Shown one piece after another: positions 1 through 7,107 of a stretch of DNA of 9,734 bases; positions within the stretch are counted from its first letter, which is position 1, and each line of letters begins with the position of its first letter. Origin of the DNA: an uncultured Paracoccaceae bacterium (GTDB lineage: Bacteria; Pseudomonadota; Alphaproteobacteria; Rhodobacterales; Rhodobacteraceae). A program made the position numbers and the translations under genes. The stretch covers positions 1 to 9,734 of the forward strand of contig CALFSV010000006.1 in the NCBI GenBank assembly GCA_937916485.1. Direction: 5' to 3'. The notes below the pieces were generated by a model. That model was given only the letters and a program-made list of their open reading frames with translations, was not told the DNA's origin and did no database searches.

Positions 1-1
1 G

Positions 2-91
2 TTGGCCTATCAGGACACCAACGCCTTTCATCGCGCCTTTAAATCCTGGACGGGGGAAACGCCGAACAGTATGAGGCAGGCCCAAGAATGA
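2..91 (+). CDS. AraC-family transcriptional regulator, C-terminal end (partial)
   Basis: The reading frame is open from the left edge and ends at TGA 89-91, giving 29 residues. It contains AFHRAFKSWTGETPNSMR, which matches the second helix-turn-helix of AraC/XylS regulators (typical form: SAFSRAFKRWTGxSPxxYR). The rest of the gene lies outside the window, so ligand and targets are unknown. It is convergent with the ammonium transporter gene. Confidence rests on the motif alone. Confidence 0.8.
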   Translation: MAYQDTNAFHRAFKSWTGETPNSMRQAQE

Positions 92-123
92 CGCGATGAG
101 CCAGCGTTCAAGTTAATCAAACG

Positions 124-161
124 CTGGCAGAGTGGGCGGACCGTAGTCGGTCCTACGCCAG
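124..161. terminator. Interrupted hairpin between convergent genes, possible bidirectional terminator
   Basis: The core is a perfect inverted repeat, GGACCG-TAGT-CGGTCC (138-153). It is flanked by a second pairing, CTGGC (124-128) with GCCAG (157-161), across an internal loop. It lies between the AraC-type gene ending at 91 and the amt gene ending at 225. Neither side has a clear U-tract, so intrinsic termination is uncertain. A smaller G+C-only inverted repeat (GCGGGG 197-202 with CCCCGC 210-215) sits closer to the amt stop. Confidence 0.35.
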
Positions 162-224
162 TCAGGCGCCAAGTCTTGACTGGATGGCCTGAGGGAGCGG
201 GGGGAAATGCCCCGCCCCGTGCGA

Positions 225-1406
225 TCAGGACATGATGTCGTAGGCCCGTTCGCCATGCACAGCGAGGTCGAGACCGGTCGCCTCGGCCTCTTCATCCACG
301 CGGAAGCGGACGATCAGGCCAACGATCTTTACCAGAACGACTGTGACCACGAGGGTAAAGCCACCGACGATGGCCAGACCGCCAAGCTGGGCCGCCCATG
401 TGCCATGGCCGAACACCGCAATCATGATGGTCCCGAAGATCCCGCCGACACCGTGGACGGCAAAGACGTCAAGTGTGTCGTCGATGTGAAAGGTGTTGCG
501 GATAAGGTTGACCGCCTCTTGGCACAAGATCCCGGCAACAGCGCCAAGGATAAGCGCCTCGCCCGGTCCGATAAAGCCACTGGCGGGGGTCACTGTCGCA
601 AGGCCCGCAATGGTGCCAGTGACCAGACCGACAAGAGAGGCGGTGCCGAACTTTATCCGTTCCCAAAGTGTCCAGCTTAGCGACGCCGCCGCTGCCGAAA
701 TATGCGTCACAGTGATCGCCATGGCGGCTCCACCGTCAGCGGCCAATTGCGACCCGCCGTTAAAGCCGAACCAGCCCACCCAAAGCATGGCGGCGCCGAT
801 CATGACGAGGCCGGGGCTGTGGGGCGGGGTTGTCTTGTTTTTGCGCGCACCCAGCATAACCGCAATCACGAGTGCGGCGATACCTGCGGTCTCATGGACG
901 ACGATACCGCCTGCAAAGTCGCGCACGCCGATCTCGCCGAACAGACCGCCATCGGCCAGAAAGCCGCCGCCCCAGATCCAATGCACCACCGGGGCATAAC
1001 ACAGCAACATCCACAGGCCCGAGAACAGCAGGACAAAACCAAAGCCGATCCGTTCCACATAGGCCCCTACGATCAAGGCGGGCGTGATGATCGCAAAGGT
1101 CATCTGGAAGGCGAAAAACAGGATCTCGGGCAGGGTGCCGGACAGCGACTCTGTGTCGACCCCGCTCAGCATGACCTTGTCGAGACCGCCCCAGTAGCCC
1201 AACGTTCCGCTGCCAAAAGCGATGGAATATCCGGCAAACAGCCAAAGCAGGCTCATCAAGCAGGCGATGGCATAACATTGCATAAACACACTTAGGACGT
1301 TGCGGGCTCGGACCAGTCCCCCGTAGAAAAGTGCCAATCCCGGCAAAGTCATAAACAGGACCAGTGCTGTCGCAACGATGATCCAAGCAGTGTCTGCAGC
1401 GTTCAT
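225..1406 (-). CDS. amtB: Ammonium transporter (Amt/MEP/Rh family)
   Basis: This is an inner-membrane ammonium channel/transporter of 393 residues with about 11 hydrophobic segments, normal for the family. Visible hallmarks, numbered from the chosen start: phenylalanine gate candidates F104 and F215 (WFGFNGGS); D163 and H171 in DFAGGIVVHETAG; and the second pore histidine H318 in FAVHGVGG. The conserved cytoplasmic tail GLDLAVHGERAYD, which in this family takes part in PII (GlnK) control, is intact. I chose ATG 1406 because AAAGAGGG lies just upstream, and residues 1-10 (MNAADTAWII) start like the family. An in-frame ATG at 1460 adds 18 polar residues and has no Shine-Dalgarno sequence. No glnK lies upstream, where it often does in bacteria. 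The gene follows the amidohydrolase gene on the same strand after 308 bp, so it is probably transcribed separately. The symbol is by family homology. Confidence 0.93.
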   Translation of the reverse strand: MNAADTAWIIVATALVLFMTLPGLALFYGGLVRARNVLSVFMQCYAIACLMSLLWLFAGYSIAFGSGTLGYWGGLDKVMLSGVDTESLSGTLPEILFFAFQMTFAIITPALIVGAYVERIGFGFVLLFSGLWMLLCYAPVVHWIWGGGFLADGGLFGEIGVRDFAGGIVVHETAGIAALVIAVMLGARKNKTTPPHSPGLVMIGAAMLWVGWFGFNGGSQLAADGGAAMAITVTHISAAAASLSWTLWERIKFGTASLVGLVTGTIAGLATVTPASGFIGPGEALILGAVAGILCQEAVNLIRNTFHIDDTLDVFAVHGVGGIFGTIMIAVFGHGTWAAQLGGLAIVGGFTLVVTVVLVKIVGLIVRFRVDEEAEATGLDLAVHGERAYDIMS

Positions 1407-1410
1407 ATCG

Positions 1411-1420
1411 CCCTCTTTTT
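1411..1420 (-). promoter_or_regulatory. Ribosome binding site that fixes the amt start
   Basis: On the minus strand the sequence AAAAAGAGGG is followed by CGAT and then ATG at 1406. The GAGG core sits about 5 nt from this ATG, while the upstream in-frame ATG at 1460 has no purine-rich core. This supports the shorter protein. Confidence 0.6.
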
Positions 1421-1612
1421 CCAATTTCTTGGGGGCTTGAACGCTATCTGAAACGCTCATTCAATAGGCGCTTTTTCGGGACTTCTGCCTGTCTTTTGAT
1501 CGGATAGGGAAAAGTGATTTAACGTCTAAAAGTTGTTCGGTTTGATCAAAATTTGGGCGCTAAGCGAACTTGCGCCTCTTGCCCGGTTCCCCGCCCTGCC
1601 ATCCCCTCCAAG

Positions 1613-1662
1613 CTTGTCGGAATCGACCGGACAAGACGCTGCCGCGGGCTTCGTGGAGCCCG
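1613..1662 (-). terminator. Two adjacent inverted repeats downstream of the amidohydrolase gene
   Basis: The first is CTTGTC...GACAAG (1613-1618 with 1630-1635), which extends with GG/CC past a one-base bulge. The second is CGGGCT-TCGTGG-AGCCCG (1645-1650 with 1657-1662). On the minus strand they follow the amidohydrolase stop by about 50-100 nt and could end the TRAP operon transcript. Neither has a clear U-run, so they could equally stabilise the 3' end or act in the amt leader. Confidence 0.4.
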
Positions 1663-1714
1663 AAACCTCGCTTATTGACGCTTGTCGTTGTTGTGCGGCG
1701 GTCCGCTGACCCTG

Positions 1715-3088
1715 TCAGGCAAACTCGGACGTGGCGGCCTTTTCCTTGAAGTCCCGGAATATGCGCGCACCCGATGCAGAAAGGTCCGCCTGAAGCTGTG
1801 CGATGTCGTCCCGCTTCATCTGGCCGCCCTGTTTGCGGATCTGGCCACCGATGATCACGGTGTCGACGTTGCCGGGATGGGCAAAGCCGACGATGGCATT
1901 GTAGGGATCGAACGCTCCGGACAGGTTGAGGTCGCTGGCCTGGATCATGATGATGTCAGCCTGCTTGCCCACCTCAAGCGATCCGATCTGCCGCTCTAGC
2001 CCCATCGCGCGGGCGCCTTCCGCGGTGGCCCAATGCAGCGCCTCGCGCACTTTGATAGGGATCGGGTGGGGCCGTTCCCCCGAGGCTGCTTTCAGCCGCA
2101 TGCTGGTCAGATGCCGTTCGGCCTGCAGGGTGAACCTTGTGCAGGCCAGCATGTCGGGGGCATAGGCGCTTTCGATGTCGGTCCCGATCGAGAAGGGGAT
2201 ACCGCGTTCCAAAAGCCGTCCGCTTAGCAGGTCGCCATAGCAAATCTGCATTTCGATCTCGGCCGTGACGGTGAAGGTCGCCCCGTGATCGGCCAGCACA
2301 TCAAGGTCCGCGTCGGTCAATTCGTTGCCATGCACCACATTGAGGCGGCGGTCGATCAGACCGGCTTCAGCGGCTTTTACATAGGCATTGGGGGCCGCCA
2401 TCTTGGCCATTGAATGGTGCAAGGACACGATGAGGTCGTGCTCCTTGGCCAGACGAAGGTCCTGCAAGGTGACCTCTTCGACCGACATCTGGGGTCCTAG
2501 AATGGCGAGACCCATGGTGACAAGGGCGCTGTCGTTCGACAGCCGACCTTTGCGCAGCCGCTCTACCTCTGAACGGGACATCGGGACTTCCGAGAAATGC
2601 TTTTGCCCCGGCTTGGGGTCCGGCTTGGCCGAGCCATGCAGGAACACTGCCCGAATGCCAGCCGCCTCGAGGCCGTCGATGGCCGCGTCGGAATGATCCG
2701 GTGTCGGGTTGTTGTGATGCCAGTCCACCATGGTTGTAACGCCATTGTTGATCTGGTTGATCGCGCCAAGCTGGTTGGCGATGCGAATGTCGTCGGGGGT
2801 AAAGAAGTTGGCCAGACCGGCATGCATGGCCCGGAAGTAGTTGGTGCCGGTCCAATCCGTCGCCAGCCCGCGCAAGCCGGTTTGCCAGGTATGAATGTGG
2901 GCGTTAACCAATCCGGGCATGACATACATGCCGTCAGCATCGATGGTCTGGTTCACATCCCCGGCCTCAAGGTTGGGCCCAATGGCCGTGATCCGGCCAT
3001 CCTCGATCAGGATATCCTGCCCGACACGCGGGGCGTCGTCCCCCTGCAGCGTCAGCAAAGTGCCATTCTTGATCAGGGTCTTGGACAT
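1715..3088 (-). CDS. Amidohydrolase, cytosine-deaminase/ATZ-TRZ-like
   Basis: This is a cytoplasmic metal-dependent hydrolase of 457 residues, full length for the family. The N-terminal beta-sandwich (about 1-58) leads into a TIM barrel with HIH at 64-66 (PGLVNAHIHTWQTGLRG). It is followed by H224/H225 (VSLHHSMA), H253 (VVHGNEL) and D304 (SIGTDIESAYAPDML), the expected metal and catalytic positions. The C-terminal end rebuilds the sandwich (SLEVGKQADIIMI). Two family features are unusual: no glutamate follows the barrel histidine, and the HCPxSN stretch is replaced by TAEIEMQICYGDL. Substrate therefore cannot be assigned; deamination or amide hydrolysis of an imported nitrogen compound is the inference. 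A strong GGAGG lies 5 nt before the ATG. It is the last gene of the TRAP operon, 43 bp after the permease. Confidence 0.87.
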   Translation of the reverse strand: MSKTLIKNGTLLTLQGDDAPRVGQDILIEDGRITAIGPNLEAGDVNQTIDADGMYVMPGLVNAHIHTWQTGLRGLATDWTGTNYFRAMHAGLANFFTPDDIRIANQLGAINQINNGVTTMVDWHHNNPTPDHSDAAIDGLEAAGIRAVFLHGSAKPDPKPGQKHFSEVPMSRSEVERLRKGRLSNDSALVTMGLAILGPQMSVEEVTLQDLRLAKEHDLIVSLHHSMAKMAAPNAYVKAAEAGLIDRRLNVVHGNELTDADLDVLADHGATFTVTAEIEMQICYGDLLSGRLLERGIPFSIGTDIESAYAPDMLACTRFTLQAERHLTSMRLKAASGERPHPIPIKVREALHWATAEGARAMGLERQIGSLEVGKQADIIMIQASDLNLSGAFDPYNAIVGFAHPGNVDTVIIGGQIRKQGGQMKRDDIAQLQADLSASGARIFRDFKEKAATSEFA

Positions 3089-3131
3089 GGAAACCTCCGG
3101 GGTTTTGGCGTCTGGGCGGGCTGGTGCGGCG

Positions 3132-5075
3132 TTACAGCAATGCCGTTGTCAGCCACGGGACGAGGATGAGGGTAAGTGTGACGAGGGCCATCACCATGAC
3201 GAAGGGCGCGGCGGCCAGGAAAATCTCGCCCAGGTTGGCGAAGCCTTCGGGCAAGGACGCCTTGACCACATAGACGCTGAGCCCAAAGGGCGGGGTCAAA
3301 AGCCCGATCTCGATCGCGATGACGGTGATGATGCCGAACCAGATCGGATCGCCGCCAAGCGCGGTAATGACGGGCAGGGCGATGGGCAGCACGATGAGCA
3401 TGATCGATACGGAATCGAGGATCATGCCCAACACGACCACGATCAGCACGTAAAGCAGGACAAAGCCGATCAGGTTCAGATCCATCTGCCCTATCATCCC
3501 GGCCATCTGCATGGGGATCGTGCTCATCGACAGCATCCGCCCATAGACGTTTGCTGCGATCATCAGGAACAAAAGCCCCGCCGTGATGGCTCCGGTCTCC
3601 AGCGCAAGCTCGCGCAGATCCTCCCAAGTCAGCGAACGCCGGGCGAGGGACACGACCAGCGCCCCAAGCGCCCCTGCGGCGCCAGCCTCGGTCGGGGAAA
3701 AGAAACCGCCGTAGATCCCGCCCATGACAACGGCCACGATGAACAGGACGGGGGCGAGGCCCCGCGCGATCCCGCCCGCCGACATCTCGGCCTCGGAAAA
3801 GTCGCTGCGCGTGGTTCCGGCAAAAGAGGGCATGAACCGGGCAAGGCCCATGATCAGGATGGCAAACGAGACTGCCAGCAGAAGCCCCGGAATGATGCCG
3901 GCGATGAACAGGTCCCCGATCGAGGCTTCGGCCAGAAGGCCATAGACAATCATCAGAAGGCTGGGAGGGATGAGCATCCCGAGGACGGAACTGCCTGCGA
4001 CAATGCCAAGCGAGAATTTCTTGCTATACCCCGCCTCCATCATTGGCGGGACAGCGATGCGCGAAAACACCGTTGCCGACGCGATGGAGGACCCGGTGAT
4101 CGAGGCAAAGATGGCGTTCGCCCCAACGGTCGCAACGCCAAGACCACCGGTCATCTTGCGGACCAGCATGGCCATGATCTGAAAGGCATCGCGCCCGACA
4201 CCTGCCTTGTCGAGCATGAGCCCCATCATGACGAATAGCGGGATGACGCCAAAGCCGTGCGAGCGCACCGCACCACCCGCAGACAGGCCGACTGAATTGA
4301 TCGAAACCGCCATGTTGTCGCGCACCAGCCAGATGCCAACAAAGGACGTAATCAGCAGGGCAAAGACGATGGGCATCCCCAGAGAGATCAGAACCAAAAG
4401 CGCCACAAGCGCGCCGATCCCGATCTGCATCCGGTCCAGCCCGGCCGCCGCCATGGCGTGAAACATGAAATAAGCCGCAAGGCAAAGAGCGGCCGCAATC
4501 ACAAAGGTGGCTCCGTTCTGCAAGGTGCCCGCATCCGCCTGTTCGCGATACCTGCGAAAGAGGTCTGCCGCGATCTCGATCAGGGCAAGCGTGCTGGCCA
4601 CGGCGACCACGCCTTTGAAGGGCCAGGTGGGGATCTGGTAAAGGTTGTTGGCCCCAAGGAATTCTCCCTCGGTCCAGGCGCCCAGAAAGTCGGTCCAAAG
4701 GTATCGCACCGCCAGCGCCATGACGGCGATCGCGGCCAGTGAGAACACGGTTTGCAGCAAAAGCATCGTTCCGGGCCGCCACTTGATCAAGAGATCGGCC
4801 AGGAAAGTTGCCCGGACAAGGCGGTCTTTGCGGATCGTCAGGCCCAGCTGAAGATAGACGCAGGCAACGATGGCATAGGACAGATAGTCGGTGACGCCGC
4901 TGATCGACGCCGAAAACAGGTTGCGCGACGCAATGTCGGCGCAGACCAGCAACATCATCGAAATGATTATGAGGGCTGCGAAGGCCGCATTCACAGAGGA
5001 AATGCGGCCCAGCATCCTGTCGATCAGACCGTGGTCGGGGGGGCCGGACGCCTCAATTTCAGAAACTGAGCTCAT
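3132..5075 (-). CDS. TRAP transporter permease, fused DctQ-DctM type
   Basis: This is the inner-membrane permease of a tripartite ATP-independent periplasmic transporter, driven by an ion gradient. At 647 residues it is a fusion. Residues about 25-175 form the small DctQ-like part, with four membrane segments and the ADIASRNLF motif near 46-54. Residues about 190-647 form the large DctM-like part, starting IGIGALVALLVLISLGMPI. The typical DctM stretches GSSIASATVFSRIAVPPM, GSSVLGMLIPPSLLMIVYG and PTEAGAAGALGAL are present. I chose ATG 5075 because GGAG sits 7 nt upstream; in-frame ATGs at 5108 and 5093 lack a good Shine-Dalgarno sequence. It lies 55 bp after the binding-protein gene and 43 bp before the amidohydrolase gene, so the three form one operon. 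Confidence 0.92.
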   Translation of the reverse strand: MSSVSEIEASGPPDHGLIDRMLGRISSVNAAFAALIIISMMLLVCADIASRNLFSASISGVTDYLSYAIVACVYLQLGLTIRKDRLVRATFLADLLIKWRPGTMLLLQTVFSLAAIAVMALAVRYLWTDFLGAWTEGEFLGANNLYQIPTWPFKGVVAVASTLALIEIAADLFRRYREQADAGTLQNGATFVIAAALCLAAYFMFHAMAAAGLDRMQIGIGALVALLVLISLGMPIVFALLITSFVGIWLVRDNMAVSINSVGLSAGGAVRSHGFGVIPLFVMMGLMLDKAGVGRDAFQIMAMLVRKMTGGLGVATVGANAIFASITGSSIASATVFSRIAVPPMMEAGYSKKFSLGIVAGSSVLGMLIPPSLLMIVYGLLAEASIGDLFIAGIIPGLLLAVSFAILIMGLARFMPSFAGTTRSDFSEAEMSAGGIARGLAPVLFIVAVVMGGIYGGFFSPTEAGAAGALGALVVSLARRSLTWEDLRELALETGAITAGLLFLMIAANVYGRMLSMSTIPMQMAGMIGQMDLNLIGFVLLYVLIVVVLGMILDSVSIMLIVLPIALPVITALGGDPIWFGIITVIAIEIGLLTPPFGLSVYVVKASLPEGFANLGEIFLAAAPFVMVMALVTLTLILVPWLTTALL

Positions 5076-5082
5076 GTCTCTG

Positions 5083-5086
5083 CTCC
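5083..5086 (-). promoter_or_regulatory. Ribosome binding site that decides the TRAP permease start
   Basis: GGAG on the minus strand lies 7 nt before ATG 5075. The in-frame upstream ATG at 5108 is preceded by CCTCCAAACACC, which is the wrong polarity for ribosome binding. This favours the 647-residue product. Confidence 0.55.
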
Positions 5087-5130
5087 GTCTCATTGCGGCG
5101 CCCGGCATGGTGTTTGGAGGTTAGTCACGA

Positions 5131-6213
5131 CTAGATATTGGCCGACCAATCCCTGAGAGGCTCGGCACCGGCGGCCCGAAGGGCGGCCATGAACTTAACC
5201 ATGATCTCGCGGGCCGGAACGCCGTTTGCCTCGTTCGTTTCGACCCAGGATGCACCCAGATCTGGCAGGGCGTTGGCCCACTGGATCTTTTCCTCCAGCG
5301 GCATGTCGCGGATGATAGCACCTTCCTCGGCCATGAGGTCCCAAACCGCGTTGGCGCGCTGGTTGATGATCTCGGCGTTTTGGCCCGAATAGACGGCGCC
5401 CATTTCGATCATGACCTGCTGCACTTCTTCGGGCAGCCCTTCAAAGACCGTCTTGTTCATGCCAAGTCCGCCGAAGGTCAAAGGACCGGTGTCCACACGA
5501 ATGGCGTGTTTCGCCACCTCGTGCAGTTTCAGGCCGTAAGCACCGGTTCCGACGATCAGCACGCCGTCGCCAACACCTGTCTGCAACTGGGAATAATACT
5601 CGGGCAGGCCACCCGCGATGAACGATGCTCCAAGTGAGGCGACATAAGAGGCGGTGGATGCCGCCCCAAGGATCTTGCGCCCGGCGATATCGGCGATGTT
5701 GTCCAGCGGTTCGTTCATGAACAGGCTATAGCCGTCCGATACGGACGACCCGAAAAAGACGATATCGTGGTCCGACCATTCCTTGATCATCGCCGGTTCG
5801 TTTTCATTCAGACCGTTCATGGTGGCGAGCGCCTGCTCGACCGTGCTGGTCGCAAACGGCGTCGAATACATGATGTTCTGCAAAGGTAGGGCAGAGGGCT
5901 CAAAAAGCGCACCGATCCAACCGATGTCCGCGATGTTCTGAGTGATCGCCTCGAGCGTATCAGGCGGGCCATAAAGCTGACCGCCATAGGCCTCGGTCCA
6001 GTCTACCCGGTACTCCGAGCCGCGCTCTTCCAACGCAGCGTTCGATCTTTGGACCACGGTTTCCAGCGGCTTGGTCCAGGGCAGAACGGTCGGGTGGCTA
6101 GACGCCATCGTTAGCCGGATTGTGGTCTGGGCGGATGCTGACTTTGCGCCTACGTATGGGACGAAACTGGCACCAACAACGATGCCCATCATATTACGTC
6201 GGTTCATTTCCAT
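5131..6213 (-). CDS. TRAP transporter substrate-binding protein (DctP type)
   Basis: This is the periplasmic solute receptor of the TRAP system, 360 residues. A signal peptide is visible: NRRNMMG, a hydrophobic stretch, then ASA before Q29. The twin arginine at 5-6 leaves Tat export possible. The mature part begins TIRLTMASSHP as in DctP proteins, with EAYGGQLYGPPDTLEAI near 74-90, the beta-strand FFGSSVSDGYSLFMNEPL and the hinge element DIAGRKILGA near 175-184. In most DctP proteins this last motif reads GxKIRxPG, and its arginine binds the ligand carboxylate; here the position is L182. The protein may therefore bind a non-carboxylate or otherwise unusual solute. AGGGGAG lies about 6-7 nt before ATG 6213, which supports that start over the ATG at 6207. 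It is the first gene of the operon. Confidence 0.92.
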   Translation of the reverse strand: MEMNRRNMMGIVVGASFVPYVGAKSASAQTTIRLTMASSHPTVLPWTKPLETVVQRSNAALEERGSEYRVDWTEAYGGQLYGPPDTLEAITQNIADIGWIGALFEPSALPLQNIMYSTPFATSTVEQALATMNGLNENEPAMIKEWSDHDIVFFGSSVSDGYSLFMNEPLDNIADIAGRKILGAASTASYVASLGASFIAGGLPEYYSQLQTGVGDGVLIVGTGAYGLKLHEVAKHAIRVDTGPLTFGGLGMNKTVFEGLPEEVQQVMIEMGAVYSGQNAEIINQRANAVWDLMAEEGAIIRDMPLEEKIQWANALPDLGASWVETNEANGVPAREIMVKFMAALRAAGAEPLRDWSANI

Positions 6214-6467
6214 GATCTTCTCCCCTTTGACAGTTGACCACCCCGACGCGGGTCCTCCAACCCGGGACAGCCGAGGCAGTTTGAGATAATGATCCCTGCA
6301 AACGTTTGCGTAGCAGGGCTAGGACATCATATCAATGCCAATTTTTGGGGTGGTTGCGGAACTATTTCTGCAGCGACCCGCAAAAGGAGTGTGGTGCTTT
6401 GCCATGAGGGCAAGCCAGCGGCCTTGTACGACGGCTCGCCCCGTCTGTTGTGTCAAAGCCTGTTGTC
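6214..6467 (-). other. Regulatory region upstream of the TRAP operon; no gene seen
   Basis: This spacer separates the decayed operon from the TRAP operon. It contains the LacI-type operator at 6298-6309 and a leader hairpin CGGGT-CCTCCA-ACCCG (6249-6264) between operator and start codon. A longer-range inverted repeat TTGCGG-N18-CCGCAA (6354-6383) also lies here. Small open frames in it have no recognisable content or ribosome site. Confidence 0.65.
6294..6318. promoter_or_regulatory. LacI/GalR-family-type operator in the TRAP operon promoter
   Basis: GCAAACGTTTGC (6298-6309) is a perfect 12-bp palindrome with the central CG typical of operators bound by LacI-family regulators. An outer inverted repeat, CCCTGC (6294-6299) with GCAGGG (6313-6318), surrounds it slightly off-centre. 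It lies about 95 bp upstream of the binding-protein start codon. On the minus strand a candidate -35 TTGATA (6330-6335), 17-bp spacer and weak -10 TACGCA (6307-6312) would place the operator over the -10 region, consistent with repression by blocking polymerase. No LacI-family gene lies in the window. Confidence 0.65.
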
Positions 6468-7107
6468 CTAGTCGACAAAGCCTACAAGAGGGCTGAAAAC
6501 ATACCGTTCGTGAAAGATCGTCCGGCCCATCCGGCCGTTCAGGATCCAGTCGAACCGCTTGGACCCGCTGCGATCATCTGCGGTGTAGTTGGCTTGCAGC
6601 ACCCTGAGCGTGGCCCGAAAGGTCCGTTGCTCTGTGCCTTGATATTCCGTCATCGTGTATCGGCAGGCCTGTCCGTCCGCCCAGACCCCCTGCGGGACAA
6701 AGGCATCGCCAACAAAGTAGCGGTCCTGTTCCTGCCTCGGGCGGCGGTCAAACACACGGGGTCAAACACGCGGGGTCAAACACGTGGGCCAGCGCAGTTC
6801 CATCGGGGCGCATGGTAAAATACTGGACCCGAACCCCGTTCCGTTCACGGTTCTCGCGGATGTAGATGACCATGGCCTCGCCGGTGATTGGATGGGTCCA
6901 GGTGTGCGGGCCGGTGATGCGGCGCGATCCCACGGTCTTGTCGACGGCCGAGCCGAAGGTCGCTCCTTGGACACCGGACCACAGGTCGAAACCGATGTTC
7001 GTGGGGTTCGCAAAGGCCGGGGTTGTGCAAGCGCCCAGCATCAACGCGGCGCTGCTGCCGGCGAGGGCTGTCATCAACCGGCGACGTGTGATCAGTGCGT
7101 TAGACAT
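6468..7107 (-). pseudogene. Exported lipoprotein-like hypothetical gene, frameshifted by tandem repeat
   Basis: I do not recognise the family. The 5' part starts at ATG 7107 (MSNALITRRRLMTALAG) and has an n-region with three arginines, a hydrophobic stretch and a lipobox LGAC with Cys27. It would be lipidated or secreted. The frame runs to a stop at about 6745-6748, just after three 14-bp repeats. The 3' part continues in another frame from about 6755 to TAG 6468 (FDRRPRQEQDRYFVGDAFV ... SPLVGFVD). Removing two repeat copies (28 bp) joins the halves as ALAHVFDRRPRQEQDR, giving about 203 residues. The start overlaps the stop of the ABC gene by 8 bp, so it was the last gene of a coupled operon. 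It may be an inactive gene or one switchable by repeat number. Confidence 0.75.
6746..6787. repeat. 14-bp tandem repeat, three copies
   Basis: Units are 6746-6759, 6760-6773 and 6774-6787, each GGTCAAACAC followed by AC, GC or GT and then GG. They lie inside the lipoprotein-like coding region. Because 14 is not a multiple of 3, each added copy changes the frame: one or four copies would keep the gene open, while two or three break it. Slipped-strand duplication is the likely origin. Confidence 0.9.

Larger units (their letters stand above)
1407..1714. other. Spacer between amidohydrolase and amt genes; no gene seen
   Basis: No convincing gene lies here. The half nearest amt (about 1490-1560) is A+T-richer than its surroundings and probably carries the amt promoter. 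It holds a perfect 10-bp palindrome, TTTGATCAAA (1541-1550), and a second TTTTGATC (1494-1501). On the minus strand a weak sigma-70-like pair can be drawn there, but no good sigma-54 (GG-N10-GC) element was found. The half nearest the amidohydrolase stop holds two inverted repeats, listed separately. Confidence 0.6.

Noticed and set aside
1541..1550. FNR-type box (TTGAT...ATCAA)
   Set aside because: The half-sites overlap directly, without the required four-base spacer.
1561..1580. Possible sigma-54 promoter for amt on the minus strand (GGCGC...CGC)
   Set aside because: The GG and GC elements are 9 nt apart instead of 10, and the flanking consensus bases are poor.
2895..4238. Long 447-codon plus-strand open frame
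   Set aside because: It is antisense to the amidohydrolase and TRAP permease, is rich in H, D, G, R and Q as expected of a shadow in G+C-rich DNA, and has no recognisable domain.
6430..6470. TTGACA on the minus strand as a promoter for the TRAP operon
   Set aside because: The nearest -10-like word (TACAAG) is 22 nt away, too far for a sigma-70 promoter.
6289..6818. Two plus-strand open frames of 60 and 122 codons
   Set aside because: They lie over the TRAP promoter region and antisense to the lipoprotein-like gene, without ribosome sites or recognisable content.
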